From positions 1 to 23,886 of the forward strand of contig CAKOND010000015.1 of assembly GCA_934096945.1 (NCBI GenBank): DNA of 23,886 nt, given 5' to 3'. The notes under the pieces were generated by a model that saw only the letters and a program-made list of their open reading frames with translations, made no database searches and was not told the DNA's origin. This DNA is from an uncultured Bacilli bacterium. GTDB taxonomy: Bacteria > Bacillota_I > Bacilli_A > RF39 > UBA660. The position numbers were made by a program, and so were the translations under genes. The stretch's first letter is position 1. Each line of letters begins with the position of its first letter. Positions 22,884-23,886 of this stretch are shown here, piece by piece.

Positions 22884-22961
<78 letters not shown>

Positions 22962-22977
22962 ATAACTAATTTTAAAT

Positions 22978-23070
22978 TGGCGGAGGAAAAGGGATTCGAA
23001 CCCCTGCGCCGCTTTCACGACCTGTCGGTTTTCAAGACCGATCCCTTCAACCGGACTTGGGTATTCCTCC
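22978..23070 (-). tRNA. tRNA-Ser (TGA)
   Basis: 93 nt, class II with a long variable arm and encoded CCA. Acceptor GGAGGAA/TTCCTCC, anticodon loop CTTGAAA carrying TGA. First gene of the minus-strand tRNA operon. An ATGCATT/AATGCAT hairpin sits in its leader (23071-23092). Confidence 0.96.
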
Positions 23071-23095
23071 ATGCATTTTTTCTGAATGCATATTG

Positions 23096-23125
23096 ATTAT
23101 AACAAATTAAAATATAGGTTGTCAA
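23096..23125 (-). promoter_or_regulatory. Consensus promoter of the tRNA operon
   Basis: On the minus strand TTGACA (23125-23120), an 18-bp spacer and TATAAT (23101-23096) with extended TGT: both boxes are perfect, as expected for a stable-RNA operon. Confidence 0.85.
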
Positions 23126-23166
23126 CTATATTTTATGAAAAAAATACATAAATTTGATAAAAACAC

Positions 23167-23195
23167 TTGAAATTAGTAATTTTTTATATTATACT
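23167..23195 (+). promoter_or_regulatory. Promoter of tRNA-Leu
   Basis: TTGAAA (23167-23172), a 17-bp spacer and TATACT (23190-23195), giving a start near 23202 and a leader of about 25 bases to be trimmed by RNase P. Confidence 0.7.
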
Positions 23196-23226
23196 TAAGA
23201 AGTCTTATTAATTAAGACAGTGCCTT

Positions 23227-23315
23227 GCCCAAGTGGCGGAATAGGTAGACGCACAGGACTTAAAATCCTGCGAGTGTTAAAGCTCGTGCCGGTTCAAGTC
23301 CGGCCTTGGGCACCA
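23227..23315 (+). tRNA. tRNA-Leu (TAA)
   Basis: 89 nt, class II, encoded CCA. Acceptor GCCCAAG/CTTGGGC, anticodon loop ACTTAAA carrying TAA, variable arm CGAGTGTTAAAGCTCG, T loop GGTTCAAGTCC. A single-gene transcript, with its own promoter and terminator, opposite to the other tRNAs. Confidence 0.96.
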
Positions 23316-23326
23316 ATTTGAAATTT

Positions 23327-23350
23327 ACTCCGAATAACATCGGAGTTTTT
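23327..23350 (+). terminator. Terminator of tRNA-Leu
   Basis: ACTCCGA pairs with TCGGAGT (7 bp) and is followed by a T tract. Confidence 0.85.
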
Positions 23351-23399
23351 TAGTGCTATTTTTATATTTTTATGTTAAAATTATTATATGGTGATTAAT

Positions 23400-23886
23400 G
23401 TGAATAATTTATTAGAATACCAAAAAGAAATATTTGATTTAGAACACACTATAAATATAATTAATTGGGACTTACTTGTTTCAACTCCAAAGGATGAAAA
23501 AGATAGTGTAATTTCTTTACTTGGAAATTTGGAAAGTAAATTATTTAGTTTAGAAACTAGTAGTAAACATGGTAAAGTTTTAGATGCATTTATAAATAGT
23601 GATGATTTTGATAAATTGCCTGATGCTGAAAAACGTTATGTAAAGATGATGTATAAGAATTATTTGAAAAGTGTTAAGGTACCACATGAATTTTACGTAA
23701 AATATACTGAGCTTTTGCATAAAAGTACTGCAGTATGGGAAGAAGCTAAGGAAAATAATGATTATGAGGCTTTTAAACCTTATTTAAAAGAAGTAATTGA
23801 ATATACTAAAAAATATTATGGTTATTTAAATAATGGTGAGAATTTATATGATACTATGCTTAATAGTTATGAAGAAGGATTAACAA
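23400..23886 (+). CDS. M32 family metallocarboxypeptidase, N-terminal part
   Basis: The first 162 residues of a Taq-type carboxypeptidase (about 500 residues when complete), a zinc enzyme that removes C-terminal amino acids from peptides in the cytoplasm. The visible part has the family pattern: an opening helix with NIINWDLLVSTP, EKRYVKMMYKNYLKSVKVP, WEEAKENNDYEAFKPYLKEV and YDTMLNSYEEGLT. The HEXXH zinc site lies beyond the window edge. Translation starts at GTG 23400, with GGTGA 5 bases upstream; there is no ATG nearby in this frame. It follows tRNA-Leu on the same strand. Confidence 0.88.
   Translation, partial: MNNLLEYQKEIFDLEHTINIINWDLLVSTPKDEKDSVISLLGNLESKLFSLETSSKHGKVLDAFINSDDFDKLPDAEKRYVKMMYKNYLKSVKVPHEFYVKYTELLHKSTAVWEEAKENNDYEAFKPYLKEVIEYTKKYYGYLNNGENLYDTMLNSYEEGLT

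Overview
The window is a low-GC chromosomal segment from a Bacillota-type bacterium, most likely an uncultured gut Bacilli lineage of the RF39/Erysipelotrichales kind (the lineage is inferred). The evidence is the very AT-rich sequence, strong AGGAGG or GGTGAT ribosome sites, extended -10 promoters, CCA-encoded tRNAs and gene order shared with Bacillus. TGA acts as a stop and Trp is always TGG, so this is not a Mycoplasma-type genetic code.

Layout. 1-900: remains of a diversity-generating retroelement (DGR), namely the C-terminal coding end of a variable protein or template repeat, a GC-rich hairpin, and a reverse-transcriptase pseudogene in three frame pieces. 958-2412 (minus): cyclophilin lipoprotein and undecaprenyl-diphosphatase. 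2476-3895: a small membrane protein, a DUF3603/YjbA-like protein and a lipoprotein. 3899-5480 (minus): two paralogous proteins of unknown function. 5607-9044: a very large unknown cytosolic protein with internal repeats and a Cys-rich C-terminal domain. 9097-12247: dacB-spmA-spmB, a structured non-coding RNA, then rluB, an order resembling the Bacillus dacB-spmA-spmB-rluB region. 12341-15624: an atypical AMP-forming ligase followed by a membrane histidine kinase. 15653-15841 (minus): a ferredoxin. 15944-19412: two tail-anchored proteins flanking yunB, then yutD and a Pro/Val-rich protein. 19432-20935: a small HTH regulator divergent from a surface protein of the DGR-target type, with an inverted-repeat operator across the shared promoter. 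20975-22552: yutH, an NFU-type Fe-S scaffold (minus) and an S1-domain protein. 22619-23315: five tRNAs on minus and tRNA-Leu on plus. 23400-end: the start of an M32 carboxypeptidase.

Themes. Sporulation-associated genes (dacB, spmA, spmB, yunB, yutH) are intact and keep Bacillus-like neighbours. Three genes appear to be transcribed without a leader. The less ordinary parts are the decayed DGR plus an intact DGR-type surface protein with its own regulator, the 1145-residue repeat protein, the structured RNA before rluB, and the ligase that has lost a near-invariant Asp.
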